Source: Micrococcaceae bacterium Sec5.7 (GTDB lineage Bacteria; Actinomycetota; Actinomycetes; Actinomycetales; Micrococcaceae). From it: DNA of 64,000 nt. A program made the position numbers and the translations under genes. The stretch spans positions 3,038,001-3,102,000 of the forward strand of contig CP144169.1 of assembly GCA_039636785.1 (NCBI GenBank), in the 5' to 3' direction. How positions within the stretch are numbered: the stretch's first letter is position 1; each line of letters begins with the position of its first letter. Positions 9,132-18,245 of this stretch are shown here, piece after piece. Under the pieces are notes generated by a model. The model ran no database searches and was not told where the DNA came from. It worked only from the letters and a program-made list of their open reading frames with translations.

Positions 9132-9761
9132 ATGGCCGGTATGTCCACAGTAGATGCACCCGGTTCAGCAGTAACCACAAAGCGCGGCCGCCCCGGTTAC
9201 GACCAGCAGTCGGTGCTGCTGATCGCTGTGGACGTCTTCAACCGCCACGGCTACGACGCCACCTCCATGGGCATCCTGGCCGAGAACCTGGGCATCTCCA
9301 AGTCCGCGATCTACCACCATGTGCCGTCCAAGGGTGACCTCCTGAAGCTCGCACTGGACCATGCACTCGGCGGGCTCGAAGCCATCCTGGAACAGCCTCT
9401 GGCAAAGACGGGGGCCGCCGATGCGCGGCTCGAATTTGTACTGCGGCAGACCATCGCGGTGCTGGTGGAGCGGCTGCCGTTCGTGACGCTGCTGCTCCGC
9501 CTGCGCGGCAACACGGACATAGAACGGAACGCGATGGAGCGCCGGCGGGCCTTCGACCACAAGGTGGCCGGACTGATTTCCGCAGCCCGCGACGACGGCA
9601 CTCTCCGTCAGGACATCGATCCCCGCACCGTGACCCGGCTGCTGTTCGGCACCATCAACTCGATCGTTGAATGGTACAAACCGGGCGGCCAGCTGTCCCC
9701 CGAAAAGCTCGCCGACGACGTCATCACCATGGTATTCGACGGCCTCCACGCCCAGGCCTGA
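9132..9761 (+). CDS. paaR: TetR-family repressor, probably PaaR
   Basis: This 209-residue TetR regulator has the N-terminal helix-turn-helix ATSMGILAENLGISKSAIYHHVPSKGDLL at residues 36-65 and a C-terminal ligand domain. It stands just after paaK. The same 14-bp palindrome occurs before it and before all paa operons in the window, so it is the natural candidate for the phenylacetyl-CoA-responsive repressor. The start may be ATG 9132 or ATG 9141 (MSTVDAPG); neither has a strong ribosome binding site, and the operator abuts the start. Confidence 0.88.
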   Translation: MAGMSTVDAPGSAVTTKRGRPGYDQQSVLLIAVDVFNRHGYDATSMGILAENLGISKSAIYHHVPSKGDLLKLALDHALGGLEAILEQPLAKTGAADARLEFVLRQTIAVLVERLPFVTLLLRLRGNTDIERNAMERRRAFDHKVAGLISAARDDGTLRQDIDPRTVTRLLFGTINSIVEWYKPGGQLSPEKLADDVITMVFDGLHAQA

Positions 9762-9821
9762 GTACGCTCCGTCCCGGGGAAGCCATTGACGTTGCGGGGA
9801 CGGCGCGCCCACGCTGTAGTC

Positions 9822-10652
9822 ATGGCCACGAAATTATCCCAAGTATTCTTTGGCGCGTTTCCGGACTTGCGTTACGAACCCACCCCAAAAAGGATCCGTG
9901 CGAGCGTGGGCGGGAACACCGTCGTCGATACCCTGAACGCGTACCTCATCTGGGAACCCAAGCGTGTCACCCCGGTTTTTGCGGTCCCCGAAGCCGATCT
10001 GCGGGCTGAACTTTCGCCGCCGGCGCTGGCTGCCGGTGACGATCAGGAGTTTCCGATCGCCATGCGGCCGAATGCGCCGTTGGGGCTGGACCCACGGACC
10101 GGATTCAGCTGCCACACCGCACCGGGTGAGGTACTGGACGTCGCCACCCAAATCACAACCCTGCCGCGCGCTGCATTCAGGCCGGCGGACCCGGATCTGG
10201 CCGGTTATGTGGTGCTGGATATCAATGCGTTTGATTGGCTTGAAGACGACGAGGAAATCATCGGCCACCCGCGCGATCCCTTCCAGCGCGTGGACATCAG
10301 GGCATCGTTGCAGCGGGTGGAAGTGATGCTCGACGGCGTGAAGCTGGCTGACACCCGCGGCGCCCAGGTACTCTACGAAACGCTGCTTCCGGTCCGCTAC
10401 TACATCCCGCCGGCGGACGTCCGGCTTGACCTCATGGAAGAGAGTTCCAAACGGACGGTCTGTCCGTACAAGGGCGAGGCGAGGTACTGGTCCTATCCCG
10501 GCTCGGCCACGGGTGAGAACATCGCCTGGGCGTACGACTCCAGGTTTGTTGACGCTGCCCAGATCCACGGGTTGATGTGTTTCTTCAACGAGAGAACGGA
10601 CATTTCCGTGGATGGCGTGCGGCAGGACAGGCCCGTCAGCCCCTGGTCCTGA
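9822..10652 (+). CDS. DUF427 domain protein (two domains)
   Basis: This protein of about 276 residues has two DUF427 units: the first around residues 20-100 (RIRASVGGNTVVDTLNAYLIWEPKRVTPVFAVPEADL) and the second around 150-250 (RVEVMLDGVKLADTRGAQVLYETLLPVRYYIPPADVRLDLM ... TVCPYKGEARYWSY). The function of this family is not established. ATG 9822 gives MATKLSQVFF; the upstream ATG 9786 is also in frame. It is a single gene, downstream of paaR and with no visible operon partner. Confidence 0.82.
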   Translation: MATKLSQVFFGAFPDLRYEPTPKRIRASVGGNTVVDTLNAYLIWEPKRVTPVFAVPEADLRAELSPPALAAGDDQEFPIAMRPNAPLGLDPRTGFSCHTAPGEVLDVATQITTLPRAAFRPADPDLAGYVVLDINAFDWLEDDEEIIGHPRDPFQRVDIRASLQRVEVMLDGVKLADTRGAQVLYETLLPVRYYIPPADVRLDLMEESSKRTVCPYKGEARYWSYPGSATGENIAWAYDSRFVDAAQIHGLMCFFNERTDISVDGVRQDRPVSPWS

Positions 10653-10843
10653 CGCCGTAGACGTACGTGGTTAGCCCGGCCAGCAGCCATTGGTCCGGCC
10701 AGCAGCCATTGCTCCGGGCAGCGAACCGTCTGCATGGAGCGGGGGTCCCCATCCAAGCTGCCGGAGCGTCCTGTTGCGCTATATACAACTTGTTGCATCA
10801 AATGCTATGGTCTGTTTCCATACCACTTCGAAGGGGACACCTC

Positions 10844-12124
10844 ATGCGCCGTAAAGTCCGACTGACCGCCATCGTTGCGGCCTCTCTTGTCGCCCAAATG
10901 GCATTGGCCGGTTGCGCTGCCAACACGGGGAGCGGCGGATCGACGGTCACGGAATGTCGGCAGCTCGATCCGGGTCTGCCATGGTTCGGGAACGTCCGCG
11001 AACGGTTGCAGACGACGATCGACGCACACAGCAGCTGCACCGGCACGTTCTCAGGCGGACGGGCGCCGGTGGCGATCTTTGACTGGGACAACACGGTTGT
11101 CAAGAACGACATCGGGTACGGGACGAACTTCTGGATGTTGCGTAACGATAAGGTTCTTCAGCCTGCCAACAAGGATTGGAAAACGACCGACCGCTATCTC
11201 ACCGATGCGGCGGCTGTCGCTTTGAGCGCCGCCTGTGGCAGCGAGACTCCCGCAGGCCAGCCGCTGAAGACAAGCACTGATGCCGAGTGTGCCGACGAGA
11301 TCGTTGCAGTCCTGGATGACACAACGCGCGCTGGTGAACCCGCCTTTGCAGGTTTCGACGCACGCCGCATGACGGGGGCATATTCTTGGGGGGCGGCCTT
11401 GTCTGCCGGTTACACCGAGGAGGATTTGGAGGGATTCGCTGCCGCGATGAAACAAGAGAACCTGGGAGCCCCGGAAGGCGCGACGCAGACTGTCGGGACG
11501 AAGCAAGTGGACGGTTACATCCGGGTGTACCAGCAAATCAAGGACCTCATCGGCACCCTGCAGGCTCACGGTGTGGAGACTTGGGTGGTTTCAGCATCGC
11601 CGGAACCCATTGTCAAGGTATGGGCCGAGGAGGTCGGGATCGACACTGCGCATATCGTCGGTGTACGAAGCGTTTATGAAAACGGCATCCAGACACCTCA
11701 TCTGAAGGGCTGCGGCGGAGTGCCCGACGGCGACGATTCTGTCATGACCTACATCGACGGGAAGCGCTGCTGGGCAAACCAGGTGATCTTCGGAGTCGAA
11801 GGGCCGGCGGCATTTGAGCAGCTCCCGGCGGAGCACCGTCAGATACTCTCTGCGGGTGACTCTGTCACTGATGTCACCTTTGTCGGTGACGCCACCGAGG
11901 CCCGCCTCGTTATCAACCGCAACAAGGCCGAACTCATGTGCCGTGCGTACGATAATGACGACGGCAAATGGCTGGTGACGCCGATGTTCATAGATCCCAA
12001 ACCCCAGCGAACCGATCCTTATGCTTGCTCTACGAAGGCTTACACTAACCCCAACAACAGCCCCGGGCCGGTAAAACGGGTAGACGGCAATGTGATTCCA
12101 GACCAGACGGACAGTGTTCACTGA
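10844..12124 (+). CDS. Secreted HAD-family phosphatase, lipoprotein
   Basis: This 426-residue protein has a lipoprotein signal peptide ending in the lipobox LAGC (Cys about 24), so it should be anchored outside the membrane. The HAD motifs are clear: motif I FDWDNTVVKND, motif II VVSASPE, and motif IV GDSVTDVTFVGD. The pattern resembles phosphorylcholine/phosphoserine-type phosphatases. Cysteine pairs fit an exported protein. ATG 10844 follows AAGGGGA; the frame is open upstream but that part is not protein-like. The substrate is unknown. It converges on the VOC gene. Confidence 0.85.
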   Translation: MRRKVRLTAIVAASLVAQMALAGCAANTGSGGSTVTECRQLDPGLPWFGNVRERLQTTIDAHSSCTGTFSGGRAPVAIFDWDNTVVKNDIGYGTNFWMLRNDKVLQPANKDWKTTDRYLTDAAAVALSAACGSETPAGQPLKTSTDAECADEIVAVLDDTTRAGEPAFAGFDARRMTGAYSWGAALSAGYTEEDLEGFAAAMKQENLGAPEGATQTVGTKQVDGYIRVYQQIKDLIGTLQAHGVETWVVSASPEPIVKVWAEEVGIDTAHIVGVRSVYENGIQTPHLKGCGGVPDGDDSVMTYIDGKRCWANQVIFGVEGPAAFEQLPAEHRQILSAGDSVTDVTFVGDATEARLVINRNKAELMCRAYDNDDGKWLVTPMFIDPKPQRTDPYACSTKAYTNPNNSPGPVKRVDGNVIPDQTDSVH

Positions 12125-12161
12125 TCAGCCGGATCTCGGGACGCCGGAATCGCCCATAAAT

Positions 12162-12187
12162 ATGGCGTCCCGCTGCCGGGACGCCAT
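12162..12187. terminator. Hairpin between convergent genes
   Basis: ATGGCGTCCCG (12162-12172) and its exact complement (12177-12187) enclose a 4-base loop. It lies between the ends of the HAD lipoprotein gene and the VOC gene, so it probably terminates both. Confidence 0.75.
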
Positions 12188-12213
12188 TACCTGCGTTGGG
12201 TTATGAGCCGAGT

Positions 12214-12621
12214 TCAGAGCTGGTATTCAGCCTGTACACCAAGGCTTTCGTGGACGCACAGGATGTTGCTCTCGGTGTCCATGAACCAGGCGCACTTTTC
12301 CGATTCGGTTGAACAGATATGGTTCTCCGTCTTGAGATCCGGGAGATCGTAGTCCTGGAACATAACGCCCCGGGACTCCATGTCCTGCACGGTCCCTTCA
12401 ATATCGCTGACTTCGAAACTCAGGGTGGTGTGCTCGGAATGCTTGCCGTCCGTCACGGGCATCAACTGCAGCATCGGGCCGCCGTCACTGCCGAACATTT
12501 CGCTTCCATCGTCTGCCACGCCATGGTGCGGGAGCCCCAAGGTGTCCGCGTAAAAACCGCGGGCGCGCGCTGCATCATCGACTGGCAATACGGTTGTGGC
12601 TGTTTTCAATACTAGGGTCAT
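12214..12621 (-). CDS. VOC (glyoxalase-like) family protein
   Basis: This 135-residue single-subunit VOC protein shows VLPVDDAARARGFYADTLGLP at the start, a GGPMLQLMP strand, and the second half TLSFEVSDIEGTVQDMESRGVMF ... DTESNILCVHES. The family covers glyoxalases, dioxygenases and resistance proteins, and no specific role can be assigned. A GGAGGT lies just before ATG 12621. It is monocistronic and convergent with the HAD gene. Confidence 0.85.
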   Translation of the reverse strand: MTLVLKTATTVLPVDDAARARGFYADTLGLPHHGVADDGSEMFGSDGGPMLQLMPVTDGKHSEHTTLSFEVSDIEGTVQDMESRGVMFQDYDLPDLKTENHICSTESEKCAWFMDTESNILCVHESLGVQAEYQL

Positions 12622-12710
12622 TTGGCCACCTCCTACCCTGAAAATAATACGCCTGGGCGGCTCCGAAAGATCTTACGAATTGGTCGGTGATCGGGCCTAG
12701 CGAGATCCAG

Positions 12711-12730
12711 GTTTCGACAAGCTCGACCAG
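12711..12730. repeat. Copy of the GTTTCGACA intergenic repeat
   Basis: GTTTCGACAAGCTCGACCAG differs by two bases from the copy at 1611-1630. It lies just downstream of the paaZ stop codon. Confidence 0.65.
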
Positions 12731-12736
12731 CGATGA

Positions 12737-14857
12737 TTACTTCTCCACGAGGGTGAGGACGTCGTAGGTGGCCACGATTTCGTCGTTCTGGTTGGTGAGC
12801 ACGGCGTCCCAGGACACCTCACCGTACTCGTCCGTCTCGCGGGGTGTGATCTTCTTGGCCGTCAGGGTGACACGGATGGAATCGTCTACAGCCACCGGGG
12901 TGATGAAGCGCAGGTTTTCCAGGCCGTAGTTGGCCAGCACGGGCCCCGGCAAGGGCTCCACGAACAGGCCCGCAGCCCAGCTGAGCAGCAGGTACCCGTG
13001 CGCCACGATGCCCGGGAAGAACGGGTTGGCCTCCGCGGCTTCCTGGTTGGTGTGGGCGTAGAAGGTGTCGCCGGTGGAGTTGGCGAACGCAGTAATGTCC
13101 TCCAGCGAGACCTGTCGCAGCCCGGACCGCACAGCGTCGCCAATCCGCAGCGTCTCCAACGACTTCCGGAATGGGTGCGTGGACTCGGTGTCCAGAGTGA
13201 AGTTGCGGTCGGCGCCCGTGTGCCAGACGCCGGTGACAGCCGTCAGCATGTTCGGCGAACCCTGGATGGCGGTGCGCTGCATGTGGTGCATGACCGAGCG
13301 GATGCCGCCCAGTTCCTCGCCGCCGCCTGCGCGTCCCGGGCCGCCGTGGACCAGGTGCGGGACGGGTGAGCCGTGGCCGGTTGAGCTGCGGGCATCCTCG
13401 CGGTTGAGCATCAGGACGCGGCCGTGGTGGGCGGCGATGCCGGTCACCAGTTCGCGGGCCACGTCAGGATCGTTGGTGCATACCGAGGCCACGAGGGAGC
13501 CGCCACCGCGGGCGGCGAGGCGGACGGCGTCGGGAAGGTCCTTGTAGCCAATCACCGAGGACACCGGGCCGAACGCCTCCAGCGAGTGCACCTCTTCCGT
13601 CTCGGCGTCGGCCCAGCTGAGCACCACCGGGGACATGAAGGCGCCGCCGTCGGCAACGCCCACTCCCCCGTCGGCGGACGTGACCGACGGCGAATCCAGC
13701 GTTCCGTACGCGAGCTCGCCACCGGCGTCGAGCATGGACTGCACGGCGGCACGCACATCGGCGAGCTGCTCGAGCGACGCGAGCGCGCCCATGGTGACGC
13801 CCTCGGCGCGGGGATCGCCCAGCACCACCCGCTGGTCAACCCGCGCCCCGATGGCGGCAATGACGGCAGGCACCAGCTCCTGCGGCACAATGGCGCGCCG
13901 GATGGACGTGCACTTCTGGCCTGCCTTGGCCGTCATCTCGGTGACCACGGACTTGATGAAGGCGTCGAACTCCGGGGTGCCCTCAACCGCATCCGGGCCC
14001 AGGATGGCCGCGTTGAGGGAGTCGGTTTCAGAGGTGAAGCGCACGCCGCCTTCCACGACGTTCCGGTGCGACTTCAGCGTCTGCGCAGTTGAGGCGGAAC
14101 CCGTGAAAGCCACGAGGTCGCGGTAGTCCAGCTCGTCCAGCAGGCCGCGCACGGATCCGGAAATGAGCTGGAGCGAACCCTTGGGAAGGATGTTGGACTC
14201 GATGATCGCCTTCACCACGGCGGCGGCCACGTAGCCGGTGGGGGTGGCTGGCTTGACGATGGTGGGGACACCGGCGATGAAAGCGGGCGCCAGCTTTTCC
14301 AGCATTCCCCAGACCGGGAAGTTGAAAGCGTTGATCTGCACGGCAACACCCGGGATGCGGGTGTAGATGTGCTCACCGGCGAAGGACCCGTCCTTGGACA
14401 GCACCTCCATGGGCCCGTCCACCACAACCTGCGAGTTGGGCAGCTCGCGCCGGCCCTTGGATGCGAACGTGAACAGCACACCGATGCCGCCGTCGATGTC
14501 GATCATCGAGTCGATCTTGGTGGCGCCGGTCTGGGCGGAGAAGGTGTAGAAGCGATCGCGGCGTGCGTTCAGGTACTGCGCCAGCTCCTTGAGCTTCAGG
14601 GCGCGCTGGTGGAACGTCAGTTTGCCGAGTTCCGTCTGCCCCGTGGTGCGTCCGTAACGTACGACGGCGGCGAGGTCCAGGCCGTCGGTGCTCACCTTCG
14701 CCAGGACTTCGCCGGTGCTCGCATCGCGCACGGCAACAGCGGAAGCTGCCGAACCGGCGTCGGGCGTCCACCAGGAATCCTGCACAAAACTGGGGACGGT
14801 CTCTACAGTGTCTACTGTGGCTACTGCTTCTCCGGTGGAGTTTGCTGTGCTGGTCAT
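12737..14857 (-). CDS. paaZ: PaaZ: oxepin-CoA hydrolase / semialdehyde dehydrogenase
   Basis: This 706-residue fusion carries an aldehyde dehydrogenase domain at about residues 25-525, with AFTGSASTAQ and the catalytic Cys in AGQKCTSIRRAIVP. A MaoC-like hotdog hydratase follows at about 545-700 (STGDTFYAHTNQEAAEANPFFPGIVAHGYLLLSW). In phenylacetate catabolism it opens the oxepin-CoA ring and oxidises the semialdehyde. ATG 14857 (MTSTANSTGEAVATV) follows GGAAGGA; the open frame runs 124 codons further upstream across the divergent promoter and thioesterase and is not real. A PaaR operator is at 14911. Confidence 0.95.
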   Translation of the reverse strand: MTSTANSTGEAVATVDTVETVPSFVQDSWWTPDAGSAASAVAVRDASTGEVLAKVSTDGLDLAAVVRYGRTTGQTELGKLTFHQRALKLKELAQYLNARRDRFYTFSAQTGATKIDSMIDIDGGIGVLFTFASKGRRELPNSQVVVDGPMEVLSKDGSFAGEHIYTRIPGVAVQINAFNFPVWGMLEKLAPAFIAGVPTIVKPATPTGYVAAAVVKAIIESNILPKGSLQLISGSVRGLLDELDYRDLVAFTGSASTAQTLKSHRNVVEGGVRFTSETDSLNAAILGPDAVEGTPEFDAFIKSVVTEMTAKAGQKCTSIRRAIVPQELVPAVIAAIGARVDQRVVLGDPRAEGVTMGALASLEQLADVRAAVQSMLDAGGELAYGTLDSPSVTSADGGVGVADGGAFMSPVVLSWADAETEEVHSLEAFGPVSSVIGYKDLPDAVRLAARGGGSLVASVCTNDPDVARELVTGIAAHHGRVLMLNREDARSSTGHGSPVPHLVHGGPGRAGGGEELGGIRSVMHHMQRTAIQGSPNMLTAVTGVWHTGADRNFTLDTESTHPFRKSLETLRIGDAVRSGLRQVSLEDITAFANSTGDTFYAHTNQEAAEANPFFPGIVAHGYLLLSWAAGLFVEPLPGPVLANYGLENLRFITPVAVDDSIRVTLTAKKITPRETDEYGEVSWDAVLTNQNDEIVATYDVLTLVEK

Positions 14858-14910
14858 CGTTGACGGGTCCTTCCAACGCGGGGCAAACGAATCCAGCCAG
14901 CGCATTACTG

Positions 14911-14950
14911 ACCGTCCGTTCGGTAATATGACTACAGTACATGAATGTAC
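14911..14950. promoter_or_regulatory. Divergent paaZ/thioesterase control region with PaaR operator
   Basis: ACCGTCCGTTCGGT (14911-14924) matches 12 of 14 positions of the palindrome at the other paa operons. A second, unrelated inverted repeat GTACAT-ga-ATGTAC follows at 14937-14950. The region separates divergent paaZ and the 15005 gene, so both may be controlled here. Confidence 0.65.
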
Positions 14951-15004
14951 ACAGCTGCACACTAGAAGTCCGGACATCTGACCGGCCGCCCCTGAGGAGA
15001 GCAA

Positions 15005-15436
15005 ATGACACCCGAGCAGCACAAGGCCACCCCGGAGACCGCCGGGCTGTGGAAGATCACGCTCGGTGAACTCGACGAGAAAATGGGCGTCAGGATCGTG
15101 GAGGAATCCGTTCAGCGCGTGGTGGCCACCATGCCCGTGGAAGGCAACCGGCAGTCGTTCGGGCTGCTGCACGGCGGCGCATCCCTGGCCGTGGGCGAGG
15201 CCGTTGGCTCCTGGGCCGCCGTGATCCACGCAAGCACACTGGGCAAGACCGCCGTGGGGGTGGACGTTTCAGCCACGCACCACAGGTCCGCACGCGAGGG
15301 GCTGATCACCATCACGGCGACCCCGATCCATCTTGGCGGAACCGTCACCACCCATGAAGTACTGATCACCAACGACGCCGGCCAGCGGCTGTGCACGCTC
15401 AGGATCACCAACCTGCTGCTGGCCAAGAAGAGCTAG
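15005..15436 (+). CDS. Hotdog-fold acyl-CoA thioesterase (PaaI/MenI type)
   Basis: This 143-residue thioesterase has the core RQSFGLLHGGASLAVGEAVGSWAA with the HGG motif and a following VGVDVSATHHRSAREG strand. This layout is closer to the 1,4-dihydroxy-2-naphthoyl-CoA/EntH-type branch than to the PaaI at 7281. GAGGAG precedes ATG 15005. It is divergent from paaZ and shares its operator region, so a role in phenylacetate or aromatic CoA-ester turnover is likely; a role in menaquinone synthesis is the alternative. Confidence 0.86.
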   Translation: MTPEQHKATPETAGLWKITLGELDEKMGVRIVEESVQRVVATMPVEGNRQSFGLLHGGASLAVGEAVGSWAAVIHASTLGKTAVGVDVSATHHRSAREGLITITATPIHLGGTVTTHEVLITNDAGQRLCTLRITNLLLAKKS

Positions 15437-15459
15437 CCGGGGATTCTTACAGCCGTCCA

Positions 15460-15498
15460 GATAGGTGTAAGAATCCGCCTCGGATTCTTACACCTATC
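15460..15498. terminator. Perfect 18-bp hairpin, bidirectional terminator
   Basis: GATAGGTGTAAGAATCCG (15460-15477) and its exact complement (15481-15498) are separated by 3 bases. It lies between convergent genes and overlaps the last codon and stop of the protease gene. A second, weaker copy of the arm (GGATTCTTAC) is at 15441. Confidence 0.8.
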
Positions 15499-18115
15499 GG
15501 CGTTTCCGGCGCCTGACAACCAGAATCGCCCCGCCGCCAATCAGGAGCGCACCGCCCGCCATACCGGCAATCGGAAGCACCGCCGAAACGCCGGTGTCCG
15601 GCAGCTGGCCGGAACCTTCTCCCGGGTCGCCTGCGGGCAGGATTGCAATGATGGTGGGTGGCCCGGACGGCTGGCCCGGCGGAACCAGAGGGGGCTTCGC
15701 GGGCGGCTTCGCGGACGGCCGGGGAGGTGCCATGATGGTGAACTTCCTGGTGGCTACCGCTGACGTGGCGCCGTCGATGGTCTGGCTGACCGCGAGCGTG
15801 TGCGCCCCTGGCGGCAGCCCGGCCGGGAACGGGATGCTCCACTTTCCGCCGTCCACGGGGACCTGCGGAACGGCGGCGTCATCGATCAGCACCTTGACGG
15901 TTGCCCCGTCCAGCCCGGTTCCCGTGATGGTTCCGGGAACCGCTGCCTGGGCAATGTTCTGCCCGTCCTGGATGTTCGCCACAGCAGGGGCCGGCGGAAT
16001 ACGGGTGAAGTTCCGCACCGACGCCGGGCTGTCCGGAGTCCCCGGTGACGTCTGCACGGCGGTGACCCTGAGGGCACCGTACCCGGGCTGGCTGGTCACG
16101 GCCATGGACCAGTGGCCGCCCAGCCCAACAACGGCCGAGCCTGCCACATCGCCGGACAGTTCCACCGTGGCGCCGGGTGTGCCTGTGCCCTCGACCCCCT
16201 TGACGGTGGTCAGCACCGAGTCCTCCGTGGGCATGACAATCGCGGGAGCCGGGAGGCCTGATACTGTGATTTCGAATTCCCTGGCACCTGAGGCACTGAA
16301 TCCGTTGGCAGTCTCTGCCGAAAACTTCAGCTGCCCGGCAGGTACCGGCGCGGCAAACGACCATCGGCCGGAAGCGTCCACAGGGATCTCGAGCGGCGGC
16401 TGGCCGGCAATGGTGATCCGTACTTTCGAATTGGCCGCAATAGCCGCGGCCGGAGCCGCCAGAACTTGGCCGGTGATGGCGTCGCCGGCTGTGACCGTTC
16501 CTCCGCCTGCAGCTGCCGTCATGACCGGTTTGTTCAGGAAGAGCCGGAGCTGGACGCCGGGCAGCCGGGTCATTGCGTCCTCGAGAGTTGTGGCCACGGC
16601 AAAGTTCGGCCCGGACCCGGCGGCATCGCCGGCCGAATGTGTGCCCACCGCGAAGTTTCCGCTGATCCAGGGGCCGCCGGAGTCACCGCCACTGGACTGA
16701 ACGGAGCCGGAAAGAAATCCGCGGAATGCCCGGACGTCCTCTGGCACGCCGGAGCCGCCGCCCACCACGTAGATGCCCACCTCGTCCACGTTGCCGCAGG
16801 ACCAGCCCGCTGTACGCCCGGATCGGCACACGGCCTGGCCCTGGAACGGCGACGCGGTGCCCACAATCTTCACCGCGGCAGCCCCCAGGTTGGCGGGGTC
16901 ATCCCACTGGGTGGCGGCCGGCTGGAGGTTGAGAGACGGGCGGATGGACTCGATGACGGCGATGTCCGTGCCCACGTTGCCCGGGTTTAGTTCGTCGCCC
17001 GTGATCCAGGAGTTGTTGGGGCCGCCGAACTGGCTGAAGCCGAAAGCGCCGATCACGCCGGCGGGTGCATTCGGCTCCGTAGCCCCTCCGGAAGGCGACG
17101 AGGCCGGTGGTTCTATTTCCGCCAACTGCGCCGCTCCGTCTTCGGCGCAGTGGCCGGCCGTGAGCAGCAGCGGTTTGCCGGCGGGGCTGAAGCCGCTGAA
17201 CCCTGCGGAGCAGATACTCGCGCGGTCGACGTAGTAGCCCTGGCCTCCGAAGAAGTCTTCCTCGGCGGCGAGCGGCTCGCCTTCTTCCAGCGTGACGTTG
17301 GTATACCGGGAAACAAATTCCGACGCCGACAATTTGGGTTGCGCCGTAGCGGCCAGGTAGCGCTTCAGTCCGGATTCGGGGTTGTTGATTCCGCCCGTGC
17401 GGATGATGAATTCGCCGTTGGCATACGCCACGGCCTGGAGGCCCGCTGCGCCCACATCGCGGAGGTAGGCCTGGTAGAGCTGATCCGTGCTGGTGGCCAG
17501 GAGCTCAGGCGCTGCCGTAGGCGATGCCGGGGCAGATGCAGTGGGAGCGGGAGCATCCGAAATGGCTGCAGCGGGTGCCGAGGGAGCGGGTGCGGTGGCG
17601 GCAGGTGCCGACGGCGCTGCTGCTGATGCGGGCGCCTTGAGCACAAACTCACCGTCGTGACTGCCCGCGGCGCTGTTCAGCGCATCAACTTTTGCCTGCA
17701 GCTCGGGGCCGCTTCCCGCGACCACGATCCGGCCACGTTCAAGGCTCGTTCCCACGTAACCGGGCAGTTCCCGCAGGACCGCGACGGCGTCCGCGGCACG
17801 TTTGCCCTGCTCGCCGGCGGCGTTGAATTCCTCGAGCGTGAGGCCGAGATCCCGCATGACCGCGTCCGCCAGGCCGGCGTCACTGACGCCGGCAGCGCTG
17901 ACGCCGGCGTGCTCCGGCGATTCAGGAGGGCTGAAAGGAGAGCTGGATGCTTGACTCGAAGGCGACGTGGACGTGGAAGCCGGGGCCGGCGTCGGGGGTC
18001 CTGTCTCGGCCGAGGCCGGAACGGCCGCGAAAGCCGCCCCCAGAGACACAGCCGCCGCAGCGCCAAGCGCAACAGCCCGCCGAAACGGACCTCCCGAAAA
18101 GCGTTCCCCTGCCAT
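15494..18115 (-). CDS. Cell-wall-anchored S1-family serine protease with Ig-like repeats
   Basis: This protein of about 873 residues has a signal peptide (cleavage near ASAETG), an Ala/Pro/Ser-rich linker and a prodomain-like segment. A chymotrypsin/streptogrisin-type protease domain follows, with His in LLTAGHCAEDG, Asp in GTDIAVIES and Ser in GGDSGGPW. Three Ig-like modules come next, then a sorting signal LPDTG, a hydrophobic helix and RRRKRR. It should be anchored to peptidoglycan by sortase. ATG 18115 is used; a TTG four codons upstream is possible and lies closer to GGGGGAG. It is monocistronic. Confidence 0.92.
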   Translation of the reverse strand: MAGERFSGGPFRRAVALGAAAAVSLGAAFAAVPASAETGPPTPAPASTSTSPSSQASSSPFSPPESPEHAGVSAAGVSDAGLADAVMRDLGLTLEEFNAAGEQGKRAADAVAVLRELPGYVGTSLERGRIVVAGSGPELQAKVDALNSAAGSHDGEFVLKAPASAAAPSAPAATAPAPSAPAAAISDAPAPTASAPASPTAAPELLATSTDQLYQAYLRDVGAAGLQAVAYANGEFIIRTGGINNPESGLKRYLAATAQPKLSASEFVSRYTNVTLEEGEPLAAEEDFFGGQGYYVDRASICSAGFSGFSPAGKPLLLTAGHCAEDGAAQLAEIEPPASSPSGGATEPNAPAGVIGAFGFSQFGGPNNSWITGDELNPGNVGTDIAVIESIRPSLNLQPAATQWDDPANLGAAAVKIVGTASPFQGQAVCRSGRTAGWSCGNVDEVGIYVVGGGSGVPEDVRAFRGFLSGSVQSSGGDSGGPWISGNFAVGTHSAGDAAGSGPNFAVATTLEDAMTRLPGVQLRLFLNKPVMTAAAGGGTVTAGDAITGQVLAAPAAAIAANSKVRITIAGQPPLEIPVDASGRWSFAAPVPAGQLKFSAETANGFSASGAREFEITVSGLPAPAIVMPTEDSVLTTVKGVEGTGTPGATVELSGDVAGSAVVGLGGHWSMAVTSQPGYGALRVTAVQTSPGTPDSPASVRNFTRIPPAPAVANIQDGQNIAQAAVPGTITGTGLDGATVKVLIDDAAVPQVPVDGGKWSIPFPAGLPPGAHTLAVSQTIDGATSAVATRKFTIMAPPRPSAKPPAKPPLVPPGQPSGPPTIIAILPAGDPGEGSGQLPDTGVSAVLPIAGMAGGALLIGGGAILVVRRRKRR

Positions 18116-18245
18116 GCGTTGATTCAAAACTCCCCCAGCTGTCCGTTTCCAAGCTCAGCGTAGCCGCTCCAACGCCAAGGCCAGACGCGTACCGGCCGCG
18201 CGCCCAACTCAGGGCCGCGGTGGGATCACCTGGTCAGAACCCAAA

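Noticed and set aside
7699..9180. 493-codon open frame on the minus strand
   Set aside because: It is antisense to paaK; no recognisable motif.
14858..15229. Upstream extension of paaZ
   Set aside because: The frame crosses the divergent promoter and the thioesterase gene; ATG 14857 has a good ribosome binding site and starts the known protein.
12737..15436. Complete phenylacetate epoxidase cluster
   Set aside because: paaZ and a thioesterase are present, but no paaABCDE gene is seen here or elsewhere in the window.
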